From contig NZ_JAHXBU010000092.1 in assembly GCF_020178975.1 (NCBI RefSeq), positions 434,001-498,000 on the forward strand: 64,000 nucleotides of DNA, written 5' to 3'. Of the stretch, positions 8,367 to 17,373 are shown piece by piece. Under the pieces are notes generated by a model. That model saw only the letters and a program-made list of their open reading frames with translations. It was not told the DNA's origin and searched no databases. Every line of letters starts with the position of its first letter. Positions within the stretch are counted from its first letter, which is position 1. Position numbers and translations under genes: made by a program. This DNA is from Cesiribacter sp. SM1. Its GTDB lineage: Bacteria; Bacteroidota; Bacteroidia; Cytophagales; Cyclobacteriaceae.

Positions 8367-8948
8367 TTAGTTTAATCGTGGGTCGGTCGGGTAGTTGGAT
8401 ATCACTTTATATTTTCCGCCCATTTTCTGCAAAATCTCCTTCCAAAGCACATCCGGGTCTGTATCAAAAATATCTTCAGGGGTAGCCCCTTTGTATACAA
8501 TCCATGTATTTTGCTGAAGCTCCTCTTCCAGCTGCCCCTCTTCCCAACCCGAGTACCCAATAAAGAACTTAAAATCATCAAAATCAAGCCCGCCGGTTTT
8601 TACATGCTGCATAAGCTGCTCAAAATTACCACCCCACTGCAAACCCTTGCTGATTTCCTCGCCACCATCTATCAACTCTGTTCTTCGGTGAATAAAATGA
8701 AGGGTGTCTTGCTGTACGGGTCCGCCAACATATAGAGTAGCATCGAAAGCTTCTGCATCTTCGAGTACATCGGAGCCTTTGATCAGGCTTGGTTTATTAA
8801 GTACAAACCCAAATGAACCTGCACTGCCATGTTCACACATCAGCACAACAGTCCGTGAAAAATTTGGGTCGGGCAAAAAAGGTTCAGAGATCAGCAGGTC
8901 CCCTCTTTCAACTTTTACCTCTTTATTATTGTAGTTGAAATCCAACAT
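8367..8948 (-). CDS. YqgE/AlgH family protein (UPF0301)
   Basis: 193 residues, the usual family length. Family hallmarks are present: GDLLISEPFLPDPNFSRTVV near the N terminus, CEHGSAGSFGFVLNKP (about 38-53), YVGGPVQQDTLHFIHR (about 73-88) and the FFIGYSGWEEGQLEEEL block (about 127-143). The family is cytoplasmic and of unsettled function (AlgH was named from Pseudomonas alginate work). It lies 38 bases downstream of the deduced DUF349 start on the same strand and probably precedes that gene in the same transcript. Confidence 0.93.
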   Translation of the reverse strand: MLDFNYNNKEVKVERGDLLISEPFLPDPNFSRTVVLMCEHGSAGSFGFVLNKPSLIKGSDVLEDAEAFDATLYVGGPVQQDTLHFIHRRTELIDGGEEISKGLQWGGNFEQLMQHVKTGGLDFDDFKFFIGYSGWEEGQLEEELQQNTWIVYKGATPEDIFDTDPDVLWKEILQKMGGKYKVISNYPTDPRLN

Positions 8949-9097
8949 TAATATAAAAAAATCCTAATGATTAACAAAATAAAGCTTTTGTACTCTGTGT
9001 TCTGATATAAAAATACCTAAAAAAGGCATTCTGTTCATTCTTGTTCTCTTTTTTTTACCAGAACAAGATCTTTCCGGCATCCAATTCTTTTTCTGAT

Positions 9098-9105
9098 TAC
9101 TTTTG
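9098..9105 (+). promoter_or_regulatory. -7 promoter element of the deoxynucleoside kinase gene
   Basis: TACTTTTG matches TAnnTTTG exactly. Transcription from about base 9112 would leave a leader of some 13 bases and supports the ATG at 9125 over an upstream in-frame ATG at 9041. The matching -33 element is weak (TTTC near 9071). Confidence 0.55.
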
Positions 9106-9124
9106 CAACCCAACAAATCAGGGT

Positions 9125-9784
9125 ATGTACGTAGCTGTATCTGGAAACATCGGAAGTGGTAAAACCACCCTCACCACAAAACTAGCCAAACACTATGGCT
9201 GGCAGGCCGAATTTGAAGCCGTAGACAATAATCCATATCTGGAAGATTTTTATGCCGATATGAAGCGCTGGGCTTTTCACCTGCAGATCTTCTTTCTGAA
9301 TAGCCGCTTCAAACAGGTAACCGACATTGCCAAACGTGAGTTCACCACCATACAGGACCGAACCATTTACGAAGATGCTTATATCTTCGCTGCTAATCTG
9401 TACAAAAGCCAGTTGCTGAATGATCGTGATTACCACAACTACCTGAACCTCTTTCATTCCATGATGGCCTATGCAAAGCCACCAGACCTGCTTATCTACC
9501 TCAGGGCAGACATACCCAAACTGGTAAGCCAGATTCAAAAACGCGGACGTTCTTATGAAGATGCCATACGTCTTGACTACTTAAAAAACCTTAACAAGCA
9601 CTACGAAGAATGGATTGCTAACTACAGCCTGGGGCGTCTGTTGGTGATCGATGTTAACAACCTTGATTTCGTTGACAATGTTGAAGACTTTGCCGGTATT
9701 GTTGAAAAAATTGAAGTAGAACTACACGGCCTCTTCAGCGGAGACATGCTGCCCCAGCAGTTATTTCCCTCCGGAAAAAAGTGA
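9125..9784 (+). CDS. Deoxynucleoside kinase (dAdo/dGuo kinase family)
   Basis: 219 residues from MYVAVSG, with the P-loop GNIGSGKT at residues 7-14 immediately after the start, as in this family. The DRTIYEDAYIFA block matches the DRS substrate/catalytic motif, and RGRSYE is the arginine-rich LID (RKRGRxxE-like). It phosphorylates deoxynucleosides with ATP or GTP as part of nucleotide salvage in the cytoplasm. The longer open frame from 9041 adds 28 residues that precede the P-loop in no homologue I know and would begin upstream of the promoter. It is alone on its strand, divergent from the YqgE gene. Substrate preference (dA, dG or dC) cannot be read from sequence. Confidence 0.9.
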   Translation: MYVAVSGNIGSGKTTLTTKLAKHYGWQAEFEAVDNNPYLEDFYADMKRWAFHLQIFFLNSRFKQVTDIAKREFTTIQDRTIYEDAYIFAANLYKSQLLNDRDYHNYLNLFHSMMAYAKPPDLLIYLRADIPKLVSQIQKRGRSYEDAIRLDYLKNLNKHYEEWIANYSLGRLLVIDVNNLDFVDNVEDFAGIVEKIEVELHGLFSGDMLPQQLFPSGKK

Positions 9785-9819
9785 GAAGTGAGTGGTTTTT
9801 ATAACTTGTCCATCAACTA

Positions 9820-9889
9820 AATGTGCTTATGTGCTAAATATTCAGTATCCAAACAGATATTAGTACATGAGCACATTAACAATTAGCAC
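9820..9889. repeat. Word-repeat inverted element between convergent genes
   Basis: AATGTGCT and GTGCTAA (9820-9837) reappear inverted as AGCACATT and TTAGCAC (9870-9889), but in the same left-to-right order rather than mirrored, so alternative hairpins are possible. It lies between the ends of the kinase and DUF2452 genes and could act as a bidirectional terminator or be one of a family of intergenic repeats; compare 20366-20448 and 21791-21910. Confidence 0.45.
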
Positions 9890-9890
9890 G

Positions 9891-10340
9891 CTACTCCAGC
9901 ACCTCCCAGGTATGATCGGGCAGCAGCTTTACTGAGGCTATGTGCTCTCCGGGCTTTTTGCTGCGACCCCATTCACCAGGGCCGATCATAGATAAGAGAT
10001 GTTCGCCTTCCGGACGCTGGTAGAGGTGGTACTGATGCCCGATATGGGGCTCAAAATTCATTTCGGCTTCGTAAATCTTTTCGCTTACCTCTGCACGCTT
10101 CTGAATTTCACGGGCCTGATCTGCCAGGAGCTGTGCCTGCCGGTATAGTTGCTGCATCTGGCGCTGGGTCTGGTCACGCATGGCTGCCAAAGCCCTGCCC
10201 TTGATCTTTCCCTTGTCTTCGGGTCTGATTACTGCACTGCCAACCGTATGCGGAAAAGCAATCAGCCCGGGAAGCTCGGTAGCTTTCTCCCGCTCCTTCT
10301 CCAGATCTATTTTATCTACATCAATTTTCTTTCCTTTCAT
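9891..10340 (-). CDS. DUF2452 domain protein
   Basis: About 149 residues from the ATG at 10338-10340 (MKGKKIDVDK), which follows the stop of the upstream small gene by seven bases. A GTG at 10382 would add 14 residues and overlap that gene. The family core is clear: ELPGLIAFPHTVGSAVI (about 25-41), a helical middle, and IYEAEMNFEPHIGHQYHLYQ followed by LLSMIGPGEWG and a C-terminal HTWEVLE. It is cytoplasmic with no known function; DUF2452 is widespread in Bacteroidota and some Gammaproteobacteria. Highly charged and helical in the centre. Confidence 0.88.
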   Translation of the reverse strand: MKGKKIDVDKIDLEKEREKATELPGLIAFPHTVGSAVIRPEDKGKIKGRALAAMRDQTQRQMQQLYRQAQLLADQAREIQKRAEVSEKIYEAEMNFEPHIGHQYHLYQRPEGEHLLSMIGPGEWGRSKKPGEHIASVKLLPDHTWEVLE

Positions 10341-10347
10341 GCTAAGA

Positions 10348-10503
10348 CTAGGGCCTGTGCTGTACTGATTTTGGTTCTTCACGGGGCTGCTCTGGCCGGG
10401 GTCTGCGAAACTCTGTTTTGCGGCTGAAGTCCCAAACTACAAATGCCAGCAGCAGTAAAAAGATAATGGTGATCAGCAGAAAAAGTTTTTTAGAACGATT
10501 CAT
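10348..10503 (-). CDS. Small single-helix membrane protein, unknown function
   Basis: 51 residues. A basic start (MNRSKK) is followed by one strongly hydrophobic helix (LFLLITIIFLLLLAFVVW, residues 7-24), then a short basic/proline-rich tail (RRPRPEQPREEP) that would lie outside or at the membrane face. It begins 13 bases downstream of the M20 peptidase gene's stop and stops seven bases before the DUF2452 ATG, so it sits neatly within a probable operon. The frame has no other plausible gene on either strand. No homologue is recognised. Confidence 0.6.
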   Translation of the reverse strand: MNRSKKLFLLITIIFLLLLAFVVWDFSRKTEFRRPRPEQPREEPKSVQHRP

Positions 10504-10516
10504 GACGCAAATTTAA

Positions 10517-12058
10517 TCATTCTTCCAATAAGTATACTTTTCGCAGATCAGCATTCAGCAATCGTCGTCTTTTGTGTATGCCCTCGGCCTGTATCCGCAG
10601 TATGGTATTGGTATAAATATTCATACCCTGCTCCAGGGCGGCCACAGGCAAACGTTCGTTTATGCTGTGCACGCTCTTGATCAGCTCCTCCGACATCAGC
10701 GCCGGTACCAAACCATAGGTAGGTATATCATGGTCGCGGAAAAAAATATTATCGGTAGTGGCCGGAAAAAGTATGGGAATTACCGCTGCATTGTCCAGCT
10801 CCTGCTCCACAGACCAGGCCAGTGCATCATAAAAGTCGTTCACGGGTGAGGGTCTTACTTCAGGAGAGCTGTTTAAAACACTTATTTTAATTTTAGGCTC
10901 ATCCAGGATTCGCTCCAGCCTGCGAATGAATGCTTTTACTGAAGTGTTGGGCTGCAGCCGGCAATCGAGGTAGGCAGTAGAAATTGTAGATATTTTATTC
11001 GGGGGTCCGGGAGGGTTCTCCAGTTTGGTAACAGTAATAGTGTTGGTGGTAAGTGCTTCCAGCAGCGGATCCCGCTGTACTACGTTCTTAACGAACGGTC
11101 CAAGAATCCACCAGTTGATGTGGCTGATCAAAAACCCTCGCAGGCCACCTTCTGCCCTGCCAAGCCGCCGGAACATGCGCCTGTTCACCCGGTTAAACTC
11201 CATATCGAACTTTCTGCCCTGCAGCCTGCTTAGGGCATAGATCATTAATTTGTTGGCATATTCCGGCGCAGGGGCCGCACCATGGCCGTAGCTGTTGAGC
11301 TGCAAATCAAGCCTTAACCACAGCACTCCTTTTTCAGCCACAGAAATTCCCACCACCGTTTTATCGGGTGTACTGGTAAGTACATTTTTGAGCCCGGCGC
11401 CTCCTTCACCAAAGGCTACCAGCGGTTTTAGCTCAGTCAGGTTTCTTTCAAGGATATACCTGGCACCTATACCTCCGCTGCCCTCTTCGTTAGAAACACA
11501 TAAAATACCAACATTATACAGGAACTCTACTGTATCGGCAGCTTCTTTAATATTCAGCAACGCCATTAACTGCATAATGCCGGGCCCTTTATTATCAATT
11601 GCCCCCCGGCCCCAGATGGTATCATTCACTACTTCTCCAGAAAATGGCGGGTAGGTCCATTCTTCCGTAGTAGCGGCAGGCACAACGTCTATGTGGTGCT
11701 GCAGCCAGATTACTGGTTTATCTTCCTGAAGCGGATAAAGTGTTGCAGCAAAATTATAGCCTAAACTGTCGGCAGGCAGGTTGTGAACATATAAACCTTG
11801 TTCACGGCAGTATTCAGAAAGGAATGTTCCCGCTTTTTTTTCGAAACCACTGAGGGAGTGTATTTTCAGATATTCAGAAAGCAGGCGGGCAGCTTCTGTT
11901 TTTTTGAGCTGACTGCTTCTGTATACTTCCGGATAATATTCTCTGCTCTCCTGTGCCTGGATCACAACACAAGGCAACAGCATTACAGCAACAAGAATAA
12001 CATAGCATAATCTACCGCCACTAAACCTCTTCACCCTTATTAAACTGTTATTCAGCAT
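10517..12058 (-). CDS. M20 family metallopeptidase, exported
   Basis: 513 residues. An N-terminal signal peptide (hydrophobic YVILVAVMLLPCVVIQAQ) implies export. The M20 zinc site is visible: HHIDVVP (metal His and catalytic Asp, about residues 119-125), GRGAIDNKG (bridging Asp), NEEGSGG (catalytic Glu plus ligand Glu) and a C-terminal histidine in SVHSINERLP. The dimerisation lid lies between, about 240-380. It should hydrolyse peptides or acyl-amino acids in the periplasm. It carries the long-chain carboxypeptidase PM20D1/CPS1-like pattern rather than DapE. It follows the 12073-13830 gene by 14 bases on the same strand, so it may be the last gene but two of that long transcript. Confidence 0.9.
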   Translation of the reverse strand: MLNNSLIRVKRFSGGRLCYVILVAVMLLPCVVIQAQESREYYPEVYRSSQLKKTEAARLLSEYLKIHSLSGFEKKAGTFLSEYCREQGLYVHNLPADSLGYNFAATLYPLQEDKPVIWLQHHIDVVPAATTEEWTYPPFSGEVVNDTIWGRGAIDNKGPGIMQLMALLNIKEAADTVEFLYNVGILCVSNEEGSGGIGARYILERNLTELKPLVAFGEGGAGLKNVLTSTPDKTVVGISVAEKGVLWLRLDLQLNSYGHGAAPAPEYANKLMIYALSRLQGRKFDMEFNRVNRRMFRRLGRAEGGLRGFLISHINWWILGPFVKNVVQRDPLLEALTTNTITVTKLENPPGPPNKISTISTAYLDCRLQPNTSVKAFIRRLERILDEPKIKISVLNSSPEVRPSPVNDFYDALAWSVEQELDNAAVIPILFPATTDNIFFRDHDIPTYGLVPALMSEELIKSVHSINERLPVAALEQGMNIYTNTILRIQAEGIHKRRRLLNADLRKVYLLEE

Positions 12059-12072
12059 GAATATTTTATCTG

Positions 12073-13830
12073 TTACGATCCGTTAAGTTTCTTTTCCAAC
12101 CACAGGCCTCCCACCCCTATGATAAAAAGAAAATAAAACAGCCAGGGAGAAACAGGTTTTTTGCTGTATTTGCTTACCTCAGCCCCGGCTAACCCCTGCT
12201 TTGACTTAAGGTTTGCTAAGGCCTGCTGTCTCTGTGCCCTGATGATGGAGCTGGCTGTGCTATCCACCCGGAAAACAGCTGTATCACCGGCAGTGATGGC
12301 GGTATACCACCCCGCCTGCTCAGGCCAGAATTTTAGCTGCCAGTAATTAGGCCTTTTGCCAGATTGCCACACGGGCACCTCAACACGCTGCTGATTTGGA
12401 TCTAATATCTGTAGCCCGGGCAGGCTATCGCTACTATATAACCCAAACGCTACAGGCAAATGTTTTGCCGAGCTTTGTGGCAGCTCCCACTGATTTTCTT
12501 TGGCTTTTAGTGGTAGCACATCTGTAATAAGCCGGTGCCAGAACTGCTGATATGCCTGCGGCTTTCCTATCAGCAACAGCCGGTAGCTTGCCACACCTCC
12601 ACTTATCAGCACCTGCCCTGCACCATAGCGCCTGGTGATGGCAACAACACCCTTTTTGCCTTTAACAGCCACCTGCCAGCCAGACGGGAATTTACGTATG
12701 GGCCGATACTCAAGGGGCAGCTGCATGCCACCTAGCAAGAGCGTTTCTTTCACCTCCTCAGGGGCAAACTGTATGCGCTCATCCTGCAGGCTGAGCTGGC
12801 TTGTTTCGGCACCAGGATAGAGCAATAGTCCCACCCCCTGTTGCTGTACTGCAGTGATCAGCTCCTGCTGTGCATTGCGGCGAAGCTCCCCGTAAAATCC
12901 TGTACTCAAAATAAGCACATCCCACCCAGATAAACCTCTTTTATTGAATAAAATTGGCTGACGAGGTAAGTTTATCCATTCATTTACGCTCTTTCCCGGG
13001 GCAAGGCGGGCGGAATAATGCAATTTATGCCCCTCCAGCGCCAGCAGCTCCTTCAGGTACTTGCTTTCTGGCTCAGGGTATGATGTAAGCAGTGCCAGGC
13101 GCAAAGCCTGAGGTTCGGAAACCTGCACAGGCAGCGGGTAAGTTCCCAGCGTATCGCCCTGCTGACTAAGCCAGTAGAGCTGGTAAAGACCTGTGCCGAT
13201 AAACTGAGTTGGTGCACGCAGTACAAAGGTATATTTCTCCTCACCCTTGGCAACAACAGAATCAAGCGCGATGCCTCCCTGCGATAACCTCAACATACCA
13301 TCTGCTGCCGGAGCCAGCCACACCCCCTGCACCTTTAAGGTATCTGAAGGGCGTAACATGCGGCTGTAAGCCAGCGACAACACACCTGCCGTGCTGCCGG
13401 CAGGCACATAACCAAGCTGATATGCCTTTAATGGTTCCAGCTCCTGCTCTGTTAATCCATTACCTACTACAATAACAGGGCTGCCGGGAGTAGCATAACG
13501 TTGCAGGTAACTTGTTCCTTCCAGTAACGGATAGCGCTTGTGTGGCTGCAGACTTAACACACCCGCCGCGGGATACACCTGCAGTAGGCTATCCAGCTTA
13601 TTTTCTCCGGCTCCGTTCAGCACTATGGTTGTACTACCGCCAGCGGCTTTATAAACTGGCTTCAGCGCCACTCCAAGCAGGGCTGCAATTGCCAGAAAAA
13701 GCAGAAATACCCTGATGGCAAAACTGCGCCCTGTACTCCTATGCCTGTATTCTGCCCAGGCAAGAAAAAGAAACGTAATCAATGCAAGGCCGCAGGCAAG
13801 CCAGGTAACGAGAGGTGTTGATTCAATCAT
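12073..13830 (-). CDS. Membrane protein of the MoxR/BatA cluster, unknown function
   Basis: 585 residues. Two N-terminal helices (WLACGLALITFLFLAWAE and VFLLFLAIAALLGVAL) and one at the C terminus (WLFYFLFIIGVGGLWLEKK) flank a large extracytoplasmic body. This resembles the BatA-like membrane proteins that have two short N-terminal helices and a glutamine-amidotransferase-like extracytoplasmic fold: stretches such as WDVLILSTGFYG, GVGLLLYPGAE and RYGAGQVLISGG fit that fold, although I see no catalytic triad. The start overlaps the upstream DUF4175 stop by eight bases, so the genes are translationally coupled. Probably the scaffold partner of the DUF58 and BatA-like proteins encoded upstream. 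Confidence 0.75.
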   Translation of the reverse strand: MIESTPLVTWLACGLALITFLFLAWAEYRHRSTGRSFAIRVFLLFLAIAALLGVALKPVYKAAGGSTTIVLNGAGENKLDSLLQVYPAAGVLSLQPHKRYPLLEGTSYLQRYATPGSPVIVVGNGLTEQELEPLKAYQLGYVPAGSTAGVLSLAYSRMLRPSDTLKVQGVWLAPAADGMLRLSQGGIALDSVVAKGEEKYTFVLRAPTQFIGTGLYQLYWLSQQGDTLGTYPLPVQVSEPQALRLALLTSYPEPESKYLKELLALEGHKLHYSARLAPGKSVNEWINLPRQPILFNKRGLSGWDVLILSTGFYGELRRNAQQELITAVQQQGVGLLLYPGAETSQLSLQDERIQFAPEEVKETLLLGGMQLPLEYRPIRKFPSGWQVAVKGKKGVVAITRRYGAGQVLISGGVASYRLLLIGKPQAYQQFWHRLITDVLPLKAKENQWELPQSSAKHLPVAFGLYSSDSLPGLQILDPNQQRVEVPVWQSGKRPNYWQLKFWPEQAGWYTAITAGDTAVFRVDSTASSIIRAQRQQALANLKSKQGLAGAEVSKYSKKPVSPWLFYFLFIIGVGGLWLEKKLNGS

Positions 13831-16102
13831 GGACAGAGGTGCTTGCTGCTTCTAAAAACTGTTGATGCTGATGGTGGAGAAGTTGTGGCCGGGCAGTGGG
13901 CAGGCTTTGTTTAGGTAATAGCAGAAAGAGCCCCTGCTCTGCTTTTCTAACATCTGAAACAGATGGCACAGAATTTTCCTGCAGGCTGTTCAAGGTATTC
14001 AGAAGATAGAAGTAATCCATATAAGGCCCGCCAATTACCAGCAAACGGGCCACTTCCCTGGATGCCTGCCTAGCAAGCTGTTGCTCTGCCGCGCTCAAGG
14101 ACAAGCCTTTTTCCCAGAACGAAAGCCGTGACAGCAACTGCCTGGATGCCCCCAGTGTGTCGGCTGCTGTTTTCTGTAGGGAGCGGTTCTCTGGCTTTAT
14201 TGCTTCCTGTTCGCCCTTGAGCCGGTGTTCTGCAGGAATCAGGGTTGGCAGGTCTAATCCTACACGCTCAACATATATGCGGGTTGACTGCTGAACCTCT
14301 TTGATAATTTTAAGTGCCCTGTATTCGTAAGGCAGGGCCTGCTGCGGCTGCGAGAGTCGCAAATATTTTTCTGCCTCCCACATTTCGGCCAGGGCTGCTT
14401 TCAGCTTTACCTTGATCCTTTCTTCATAAAAGGTAGCGCCCTCTTCCGTATCATGGGCGTGCCCGAACATCTCAACCAGACCCGCTGCCGGCGATGCTCC
14501 GGCAGGCTCCTCATGACCCGCAAGTGCATGCTCGTGCCGCTCATTACCGTACTCAGCACTATCGTGCTCTTCTGTTTGTTCTTCATCATCATGCCCCTCT
14601 TCGTGCCCATCCCCAGGATGCTCTTCTGCATTACCTGCAGGTGCACCCCCTGCATCACTTACAAATTCCTCACCCAGAAATTTGCCGTATCGCAGGCGTA
14701 GCAGCTTCTGATCAATGGCCAGGTTTTGATTTTTCTTTTCCCACTCTTGCTGCGGGGTAGACTTTTGTGTGCTGATCAGTTTTTCTGTATCGATAATGAT
14801 TTGCCGCTGACTCCTGAAATACTCTGGTTCAATGTCCATGGCTAAACCGCTGCTCATCATGCTAACGGCCTGGGTGGTGTCTTTCCACTGGTAGTACCAG
14901 CTGTTGCTCCGCCTGTGCTGACCACGGGGTGGTTTATTATCATGGGCCTCCAGGCGGTAATAGAGCTCATCTCCCGGCTGCATACCAAGTGCTTTGGGGT
15001 CCAGCTGCAGTTTTGTGGCAGCTTCTTTAGCCCCTGCCGCAATTTCAATCCAGCGTTTTTCTTCCCGGAAGCTCACGTTTTCGCCACTGCCCCTGCTAAT
15101 GGTGAGGCTTAGGTAAAGGTCTTCCATGCCGTAATCGTCTGCCGCCTCTACCGATACCTGAAAGGACTGCCCCTCCTGCTCGAGCAGGTACTGCTCAGGT
15201 TGCAGTATTCTCAGGCGTGGTGGCTCATCTGGCTGCACAGTGATTTTCAGGAATGGACTAAAGGCCGTATCTGTAGCCGTTGCATAGCCAATGCGATAAA
15301 ATAACTGCTTTTGTGCCTGCAGCTGTGCGGTCCAGGCGCCCCTGCTTGTCTTCTCGAAATGTAGGGTGTCGTTTTGCTGGTCTGCTAGAAAAACCTTGTT
15401 AACGGCATTGTTGAAGCTTAGCTGCCAGGTTATGCGACTATTCTCCGGTGCCTGCAGATCGCTTAATTCGTAGAACCTGGCAGCCTGCCGGGTGTATGAG
15501 GGGGGAGCCAGGCGTACCCTTGCCTCCTGCAATTGGGGCAATGCTCTTTTAACCTGCTCTACCTGCCTCTTTACAGAATCTGGTACATTAGCAGGTAGCG
15601 AGGCGCCAAAAGGATTTACAGCCTCTGCGGTTGGCTGCCACACACGCAGCATTAAGGCCCCTGCCAGCATGAGCAGGCATAAGATTGTAAAAGGCATCAT
15701 CAGATTTACAGGTGGCTGCTGTTTTTCTGCAATAGTTGATACCTCCTGCCCTATGCGCTGGCGCTGTAAGCGAGCGGGCAAACTTAGCTGTTGTGGTTGC
15801 TGGAGCAGTAGTCCGGCGCTGTGCTGCAGCCGTGGATGCTGTTGGTTGAGCCAGGCAGCTGTGCGGGCAGGGGTAATTTGCTTAGGGGGCTTTTGCAGGA
15901 ATAGGATAGCAAATACCGCTAAGCCTGCAGCAACTGCAAAAGCCCCGGACATAGCCAGTGGCAGCCACAGCAGGAGCACAAACAACAGTGCGACAGCAGG
16001 CAGCAGTGACAGCACAACCAGCCGGAGCAGGTGCTGCATTTGCCAGCGGCGCTGTAACTTAAGCAAAGGATGGTTAGATTCTATTTCCGTAAGCTTAGCC
16101 AT
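13823..16102 (-). CDS. DUF4175-like membrane protein with His/acidic-rich linker
   Basis: 759 residues. Two or three N-terminal helices (about 28-72) precede a cytoplasmic helical stretch, another helix (about 135-150, MMPFTILCLLMLAGALML), then a beta-rich extracytoplasmic region typical of DUF4175 (VRLAPPSYT, ITWQLSFNNAVNKVFLADQ, VEAADDYGMEDLYLSL). A loop at about residues 490-555 is packed with His, Glu and Asp (GDGHEEGHDDEEQTEEHDSA and more), suggesting metal binding or disorder. The C-terminal ~200 residues are helical. The start overlaps the BatA-like stop by 22 bases. In Bacteroidota this family regularly travels with MoxR, DUF58 and BatA-like genes; its biochemical role is unknown. Confidence 0.8.
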   Translation of the reverse strand: MAKLTEIESNHPLLKLQRRWQMQHLLRLVVLSLLPAVALLFVLLLWLPLAMSGAFAVAAGLAVFAILFLQKPPKQITPARTAAWLNQQHPRLQHSAGLLLQQPQQLSLPARLQRQRIGQEVSTIAEKQQPPVNLMMPFTILCLLMLAGALMLRVWQPTAEAVNPFGASLPANVPDSVKRQVEQVKRALPQLQEARVRLAPPSYTRQAARFYELSDLQAPENSRITWQLSFNNAVNKVFLADQQNDTLHFEKTSRGAWTAQLQAQKQLFYRIGYATATDTAFSPFLKITVQPDEPPRLRILQPEQYLLEQEGQSFQVSVEAADDYGMEDLYLSLTISRGSGENVSFREEKRWIEIAAGAKEAATKLQLDPKALGMQPGDELYYRLEAHDNKPPRGQHRRSNSWYYQWKDTTQAVSMMSSGLAMDIEPEYFRSQRQIIIDTEKLISTQKSTPQQEWEKKNQNLAIDQKLLRLRYGKFLGEEFVSDAGGAPAGNAEEHPGDGHEEGHDDEEQTEEHDSAEYGNERHEHALAGHEEPAGASPAAGLVEMFGHAHDTEEGATFYEERIKVKLKAALAEMWEAEKYLRLSQPQQALPYEYRALKIIKEVQQSTRIYVERVGLDLPTLIPAEHRLKGEQEAIKPENRSLQKTAADTLGASRQLLSRLSFWEKGLSLSAAEQQLARQASREVARLLVIGGPYMDYFYLLNTLNSLQENSVPSVSDVRKAEQGLFLLLPKQSLPTARPQLLHHQHQQFLEAASTSVHD

Positions 16103-17373
16103 CTTTCAAATATAAAAACCAGTATCAAAGCAATCCAGAGGTAGTTCTCTAAAGGATCTCCCTCTTGCTCTTCTGCTGCAGCCAGGTAATATTCCTGTAC
16201 TGGCTGCCAAAGCGCTGGCAACCACTGTTCTTCTGCCAGTAAAACCTGTGGTGGTGCCAGCCTGCTACTGCCTGCCTGGACCAGGGCTTCCGCCAGCTCA
16301 GGTACAAAACGTGCCAGCTGCACACGGTTATTTTGCTCTTCAAGTAAAGATTTACGTACCCTGATCAGATGCTGCTCCTTTGGGTGTTCACTAAACCAGC
16401 CAATTCCCTCTTCTTCAGAAAGCACAAACCTCCTGGCTGTACTGGCTTTCATAAAGGCTGCGGGGGGTTCTTCTTTTGATAACCAAACCCAAACATCTGC
16501 ACTGTCTCCTGCTGGCTGTTGTGTTTCGGGCACCATGTTCAGCTGCAAGGCAAGGGCCGGCTGCATACTGTCTATCATTTGCAGTGCAATTTGCCATAAA
16601 CCTGCTTCGCGGATATCACCTGCCGGATGCTGTAATATTACATTCAACGTGTCGGGCTGCTGCAGGCTAACCCTTCTCCCAAACGCTTCTCTTATCTTTA
16701 GCGAATCTGCCAGGGCAACCTCTTCATGCTGCAGTCGCCAGATACCTTCCGCCTCCTGCCAATAGCTTGCCAATAGTTGGGTATCATTTATTTGCAACAG
16801 TTGTGCAAGCTGCCTTTCTGCTGGAGCCGCTGGCACCGGCAGTGGTTTATAAATCTTTGTTAAGGCGGGACGGTCACCAGTAAAGCGGTTTAGCCATGGG
16901 TAAAACTGAAGCCACACGGTATCGCCGGTATTTTCCAGTTTTTCAATTTCTCTGAACACTTCCCAATAACCAAAACTGCTGGAATCTGGCAGCGCGTTCT
17001 CATCCAGGACTGGCAGTCCGGGCTGGAGTAAATGCGGTTCATACCCAAGGGCTCTGAGGCTGTCTGTATTGGTTTGTGCAGCCAGCTCCGGGGCTATGAA
17101 GAGATAAGCTTTCTGAACCCTGTCTTCATGCAAAATAGCCGGCTGGCAGAGTAGCAGCACTAAAATGCTTAGCAGGAGGCAGCGCAGCAGCAGTAACCAG
17201 AGTTCATTTGGCTTTATGCTGCGGGCCTGCACCGGCGAACCACCGCTAAAGGTTTTCAGGCTGCCTACCATCAGCACCCGGCTGCTGCGTTTGTGCAGCA
17301 GGTGAATGGCAATGGGAGCAAGGAGCCCCAGCAGCCCCCATAACATCATGGGTTGTAGCAGTTGAATCACCAT
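16081..17373 (-). CDS. BatA-like N-terminal domain membrane protein
   Basis: 430 residues. The first ~90 match the aerotolerance-regulator N-terminal (BatA) domain: MLWGLLGLLAPIAIHLLHKR, VLMVGSLKTF, then KPNELWLLLLRCLLLSILVL, ending in LLLCQPAI. The remainder is a periplasmic segment with a diverged alpha/beta pattern and a C-terminal helix (YLWIALILVFIFERWLSLRK) that anchors it again. The start overlaps the end of the DUF58 gene by seven bases. It likely forms the membrane platform for the VWA/DUF58 protein handled by MoxR. No DxSxS metal site is present, so it is not itself a canonical von Willebrand A protein. Confidence 0.85.
   Translation of the reverse strand: MVIQLLQPMMLWGLLGLLAPIAIHLLHKRSSRVLMVGSLKTFSGGSPVQARSIKPNELWLLLLRCLLLSILVLLLCQPAILHEDRVQKAYLFIAPELAAQTNTDSLRALGYEPHLLQPGLPVLDENALPDSSSFGYWEVFREIEKLENTGDTVWLQFYPWLNRFTGDRPALTKIYKPLPVPAAPAERQLAQLLQINDTQLLASYWQEAEGIWRLQHEEVALADSLKIREAFGRRVSLQQPDTLNVILQHPAGDIREAGLWQIALQMIDSMQPALALQLNMVPETQQPAGDSADVWVWLSKEEPPAAFMKASTARRFVLSEEEGIGWFSEHPKEQHLIRVRKSLLEEQNNRVQLARFVPELAEALVQAGSSRLAPPQVLLAEEQWLPALWQPVQEYYLAAAEEQEGDPLENYLWIALILVFIFERWLSLRK

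Noticed and set aside
9041..9124. Longer start for the deoxynucleoside kinase
   Set aside because: The extension lies upstream of the likely promoter and is not found before the P-loop in this family.
14453..14760. Cysteine- and histidine-rich + strand frames opposite DUF4175
   Set aside because: They mirror the His/Asp-rich linker of the real gene and are not independent genes.
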